Of a stretch of DNA of 46,176 nucleotides, positions 43,263 through 46,176 are shown in pieces. The stretch spans positions 1 through 46,176 of the forward strand of contig JALHPN010000044.1 in assembly GCA_022842465.1 (NCBI GenBank), in the 5' to 3' direction. Each line of letters starts with the position of its first letter. Position 1 is the stretch's first letter. Source of the stretch: Polyangiaceae bacterium. Its GTDB lineage: Bacteria; Myxococcota_A; Polyangia; Polyangiales; Polyangiaceae. A program made the translations under genes and the position numbers. The notes under the pieces were generated by a model, which was not told the origin of the DNA, did not search any database, and saw only the letters and a list, made by a program, of their open reading frames with translations.

Positions 43263-43607
43263 GTGAAGCACGCCAGCCTGATCCTCCCGTCCCTCGCGAT
43301 CGCCGGAATCCTCGTCGCCTGCGCGACCTCGGACACATCCGTGGAGGCGGAAGACACGCCGACGGAGCCCGCTCCCCTCGAGGAGACGAAGCTCCCCCCG
43401 CCGAGCACCGCGGCGACGCCCCCCCCCGCGGCGGAGAAGCAGTGCGTGGCGACGTGCTCTTTCGACACCGACTGCCAGAGCAGCTGCCCGGCGGTGACGA
43501 ACGGGATCCAGTGCTGCGATCTCAACACGAAGAAGTGCTTCGCGACCTCGCAGAACGCCTGCCCCAAGCCGCAGGAAGACGCGGGCACGGAAGCGCCCGC
43601 CTACTGA
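43263..43607 (+). CDS. small Cys-rich lipoprotein
   Basis: 114 aa from GTG at 43263 with GGAGGAGG ~12 nt upstream. The signal ends AGILVAC and is followed by a Glu/Pro/Thr tether. The mature C-terminal ~45 residues contain eight Cys (CVATCSFDTDCQSSC, QCC, KCF, ACP), a pattern suggesting a compact disulfide-bonded module. It lacks CxxCH, so it is not a cytochrome. Function unknown. An intrinsic terminator follows at 43666. Confidence 0.75.
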   Translation: MKHASLILPSLAIAGILVACATSDTSVEAEDTPTEPAPLEETKLPPPSTAATPPPAAEKQCVATCSFDTDCQSSCPAVTNGIQCCDLNTKKCFATSQNACPKPQEDAGTEAPAY

Positions 43608-43665
43608 GCGACGCCTCCACCGCCCGATCCCGAGCCGATGAGCTCGACGGGTCGCGGATGGACCC

Positions 43666-43701
43666 ACGGCAGCCGACCCCGCGTCGGCTGCCGTTTTCGT
43701 T
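43666..43701 (+). terminator. intrinsic terminator
   Basis: A 12-bp perfect stem, ACGGCAGCCGAC (43666-43677) paired with GTCGGCTGCCGT (43683-43694), has a 5-nt loop and is followed by TTTCGTTT. It lies 59 nt after the small lipoprotein gene, upstream of the beta-lactamase-NamZ gene. This is the clearest rho-independent terminator in the window. Confidence 0.8.
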
Positions 43702-43754
43702 TCAGCGCCTGGAGAAGGCGGCCGCGCGGCGCCCATGGCGCTAGAGTCTCCTTC

Positions 43755-46097
43755 GTGGCGAGGAGGGGGCGCGTGGCGGGGGCTGTCGTCGGGGCGTCGC
43801 TCCTCTTCGCCTGCGCGCTCGTGGCCTGTGCATCCCGGAGCGGACCGACGCGGCCTGCCGCGGCGCGCCCCTCGCCGAAGGCCTCGCGCCAGGGAGGCGA
43901 TGCCGCTCCGCCCGCTCCCGAGGCGAAGCGCGACGGCGTCGACGAGGCGACGTCGGCGGCCTACGCGGCGATCGACGAGGCGGCCGAGGCCGCGATCGCC
44001 GGCGGCAAGCTCCCCGGCTGCGTCGTCGTCGTCGGTCGGCGCGACGAGGTGCTCTTCCGGCGCGCGTACGGGGCGAAGGCCCTCCTCCCCGAGCGGCTCC
44101 CGATGACCGTGGACACCGTCTTCGACGTCGCGTCGCTCACGAAGCCCGTCGCGACGACGACGAGCCTCATGCGCCTCGTCGAGCGTGGCGTCGTCGATCT
44201 CGACAAGCCGGCGTCGACGTGGATCCCCGCGATCGCGAGGCTCCCGCGCTTCACCGTCCGGCACCTCCTCCTCCACACGAGCGGGCTGCCGGCCACGACG
44301 ACGCTCTCGGAGTACGGCACGGACCGGCAACACCTCATCGAGCACATCGGGCGTCTCACGAAGGTCGCGAAGCCCGGAGAGCAGTTCGTCTACTCCGACG
44401 TCGGCTTCGTCCTCTTGGAGGAGATCGTGAGGCGCGCGAGCGGAGAGGACCTCGCCTCCTTCGCGACGAAGGAGATCTTCGCGCCGCTCGGCATGCGCGA
44501 GACGACCTTCCTCCCCGGCCCCGAGCTCCGCGCGCGCGCGGCGCCGACCGAGCAGCGCGAGGGCCGCTGGATGATCGGCGAGGTCCACGATCCGCGCGCC
44601 TACGCGCTCGGCGGCGTCGCCGGGCACGCGGGCCTGTTCTCGACGGCGGACGACATGGCGCGCTTCGCGCAGGCGCTCCTCGACGAGACGAAGCTCGCGT
44701 CACGCGAGACGCGCGCGACGTTCTTCGCGCGCTACCCGACGTCGAAGGGCGGACGCGCGCTCGGCTGGGACATCGACTCCACGTTCGCGTCGCACAAGAG
44801 CGCTCTCCTCTCTCCGCGCGCGTTCGGCCACGGCGGCTTCACCGGCACGGCGATGTGGGTCGACCCCGAGCGAGATCTCTTCGTCGTCTTCCTCTCGAAC
44901 CGTGTCCACCCCGACGGGAAGGGCGCCGTCCACCCGCTCGTCGCCGAGATCGGGACACGCGCCGTGCGCGCGAGCGACGTGCGGCCGGGCATCGACGTGC
45001 TGGCCGACGAGGGCTTCGCGGCACTCCGCGGCGCGAGGGTCGCGCTGCTCACCAACACGAGCGCGCGCTCCGTGAGCGGCGCACGCACGCTCGACGTCCT
45101 CCGGAGGGCAGAGGCTGTGTCGCTCGTTCGCATCTTCTCGCCGGAGCACGGGCTCGCCGCGGAGCGCGAGGGGAAGATCGGAGACGGGACGTGGGAGGGC
45201 GTCCCCGTGACGAGCCTCTACGGCGCCCAGACGACGCCGCCTCGGGAGAGCTTCACAGGCGTCGACACGCTCGTGGTCGACCTCCAGGATGCCGGCGTGC
45301 GCTTCTACACCTACGCCTCGACGATGAAGCTCGCGATGCGCGCGGCGGCGGACGCGAAGGTGCGCGTCATGGTGCTCGATCGCCCGAACCCGCTCGGCGG
45401 CGTCCGTGTGGAGGGGCCCCTCCTCGAGGGCGACCTCACGCGTTCGTTCGTGAACCACCATCGCCTCCCGATCCGTCACGGCATGACGCTCGGCGAGCTC
45501 GCGAAGCTCTTCGCCTCGGACGAGCACCTCGAGCTCTCGCTCGACGTCGTCCGCGCGAAGAACTGGCGACGGAAGGACGAGTGGGACCGCACGGGCCTCG
45601 CCTGGGTGAGCCCGTCGCCGAACCTCCGCTCGATCACCGCCGCGCGGCTCTACCCCGCCGTCGGGCTCCTCGAGGCGACGAACCTCTCCGTCGGGCGCGG
45701 CACGGACGCGCCCTTCGAAATCTTCGGCGCGCCGTGGCTCGATCACGACGCGCTCGTGGAGAAGCTCTCGGCCGCCGCGCTGCCGGGCGTCGTGTTCGAG
45801 AAGACGATGTTCACGCCCCAGACGGCCGTGTTCGCCGGGAAGACGTGCCGCGGGGTGCGCGTCCGGATCACGGATCGGAGCGCGTACGAGGCCGTCCACA
45901 CGGGCGTCGCCATCGCGCTCGCCCTCCGCGAGGTCGCGGGCGGCGCGTGGACGTCGGATGGGCTCGATCGGATGATCGGGGATCGCGCGACGACGGAGGC
46001 GATCCGCGCGGGACGCCCGCTCGCGGAGATCGAGGGCGCCTGGCGCGCGGACCTCGACGCCTTCGAGGCGCGACGGAAGCCTGCGCTGCTCTACTGA
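43755..46097 (+). CDS. lipoprotein fusion of serine beta-lactamase-like domain and NamZ-type exo-N-acetylmuramidase (DUF1343/GH171)
   Basis: 780 aa from GTG at 43755, giving a basic n-region and lipobox ALVAC; GTG at 43773 has a better Shine-Dalgarno but no positive charge. Domain 1 (~70-400) is a class-C beta-lactamase-like serine hydrolase: SLTK (Ser127-Lys130), YSD (Tyr213) and HGG (His359). Domain 2 (~415-780) matches DUF1343, now known as NamZ exo-beta-N-acetylmuramidase. It carries ARVALLTNTSA, FSPEHGLAAEREGK (Glu464, His465) and VVDLQDAGVRFYTYASTMK. The two activities together would attack muropeptides or lactyl-muramate ends, pointing to peptidoglycan turnover or predation. Monocistronic; the stop lies in an 18-nt palindrome. 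Confidence 0.9.
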   Translation: MARRGRVAGAVVGASLLFACALVACASRSGPTRPAAARPSPKASRQGGDAAPPAPEAKRDGVDEATSAAYAAIDEAAEAAIAGGKLPGCVVVVGRRDEVLFRRAYGAKALLPERLPMTVDTVFDVASLTKPVATTTSLMRLVERGVVDLDKPASTWIPAIARLPRFTVRHLLLHTSGLPATTTLSEYGTDRQHLIEHIGRLTKVAKPGEQFVYSDVGFVLLEEIVRRASGEDLASFATKEIFAPLGMRETTFLPGPELRARAAPTEQREGRWMIGEVHDPRAYALGGVAGHAGLFSTADDMARFAQALLDETKLASRETRATFFARYPTSKGGRALGWDIDSTFASHKSALLSPRAFGHGGFTGTAMWVDPERDLFVVFLSNRVHPDGKGAVHPLVAEIGTRAVRASDVRPGIDVLADEGFAALRGARVALLTNTSARSVSGARTLDVLRRAEAVSLVRIFSPEHGLAAEREGKIGDGTWEGVPVTSLYGAQTTPPRESFTGVDTLVVDLQDAGVRFYTYASTMKLAMRAAADAKVRVMVLDRPNPLGGVRVEGPLLEGDLTRSFVNHHRLPIRHGMTLGELAKLFASDEHLELSLDVVRAKNWRRKDEWDRTGLAWVSPSPNLRSITAARLYPAVGLLEATNLSVGRGTDAPFEIFGAPWLDHDALVEKLSAAALPGVVFEKTMFTPQTAVFAGKTCRGVRVRITDRSAYEAVHTGVAIALALREVAGGAWTSDGLDRMIGDRATTEAIRAGRPLAEIEGAWRADLDAFEARRKPALLY

Positions 46098-46111
46098 CGC
46101 GCGCGCGTCAG
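46094..46111. terminator. 18-nt perfect palindrome over convergent stop codons
   Basis: CTGACGCGCGCGCGTCAG is self-complementary over its whole length. It contains the TGA of the beta-lactamase-NamZ gene (46095-46097) and, on the other strand, the TGA of the partial gene ending at 46108. Confidence 0.45.
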
Positions 46112-46176
46112 ACGCCGGAGCTCTGGACCTTCGTGAGCTTGGGGCCGCCGGCGGGGCGCTTGGTGGGCGCGCGGGC
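46108..46176 (-). CDS. C-terminal end of a minus-strand gene (partial)
   Basis: 23 codons run from the window edge to a TGA at 46110-46108. The peptide is basic and ends GGPKLTKVQSSGV; nearly every codon ends in G or C, as in the real genes here. Its stop lies in the same palindrome as the convergent stop. Too short to assign. It is included because frame, codon bias and junction geometry all match the other convergent pairs. Confidence 0.5.
   Translation of the reverse strand, partial: ARAPTKRPAGGPKLTKVQSSGV

Noticed and set aside
41613..44627. A 1004-codon minus-strand open frame
   Set aside because: It overlaps the GT-C-like gene in another frame and the beta-lactamase-NamZ gene; no domain and biased composition.

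Overview
The window is very GC-rich DNA with strongly GC-biased third codon positions. It carries many lipoproteins with Cys-lipobox signals, an Hanks-type kinase with an AgmX/PglI-like C-terminal domain, PilZ proteins, and many ATP-grasp enzymes. Together these suggest a myxobacterium, probably Polyangiales-like; this is an inference from gene content, with no rRNA or marker gene present. I count 37 protein genes (two cut by the window ends) and no tRNA, rRNA, CRISPR array, insertion sequence or phage gene. The first ~60 bases are a G/C homopolymer-rich stretch that looks like a poor assembly edge.

Layout. 1-1904 (-): 5' part of a transmembrane pseudokinase. 2174-8964 (+): a three-CxxCH lipoprotein, a cyclic-nucleotide-binding/PilZ-like protein, a giant lipoprotein beta-propeller, a PilZ protein and a PhnD-like binding protein without signal peptide. 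8969-12911 (-): operon A, with an esterase, a GCS2-type amidoligase fused to two CBS domains and an AstE/aspartoacylase-like metallo-hydrolase, each overlapping the next by 1-4 nt. 13166-17882: a DUF2490-like outer-membrane protein, an EamA transporter, an unknown protein, a BLUF-SCHIC (AppA-like) photosensor (-) and a small CxxC membrane protein. 17895-21356 (-): operon B, with a GATase1/S51-like protein, an Fes-type esterase and an ATP-grasp ligase. 21491-24621 (+): a delta-60 lipoprotein and an active transmembrane Ser/Thr kinase. 24618-25847 (-): ATP-grasp paralogue. 26172-27635 (+): glycogen synthase glgA. 27655-32783: lipoproteins, a SUKH protein and a metzincin protease coupled to a Cys-rich lipoprotein. 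32929-34146 (-): second ATP-grasp paralogue. 34268-38061: a one-heme lipoprotein, a TPR-winged-helix regulator and a kelch lipoprotein. 38163-40552 (+): third ATP-grasp paralogue translationally coupled to an acyltransferase-3. 40562-46097: two lipoproteins, a GT-C-like membrane protein, and a lipoprotein fusing a serine beta-lactamase-like domain to a NamZ-type exo-muramidase. 46108-46176 (-): C-terminal end of a further gene.

How it may work together. The most coherent theme is amide/peptide-bond chemistry on small molecules: one GCS2 ligase and four ATP-grasp ligases lie within about 29 kb, with esterases, a metallo-deacylase, a GATase-like protein, an EamA transporter and an acyltransferase nearby. 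This looks like a scattered biosynthetic capacity for an unknown peptide-like or amidated metabolite; the product is not deducible from sequence. A second theme is envelope biology: about twelve lipoproteins, a muropeptide-degrading fusion and a GT-C enzyme. A third is signalling: kinase, pseudokinase, cNMP/PilZ, PilZ and BLUF. A striking structural feature is that all nine convergent gene pairs end within 12 nt of each other or overlap, and in five of them both stop codons sit inside a short inverted repeat or perfect palindrome.
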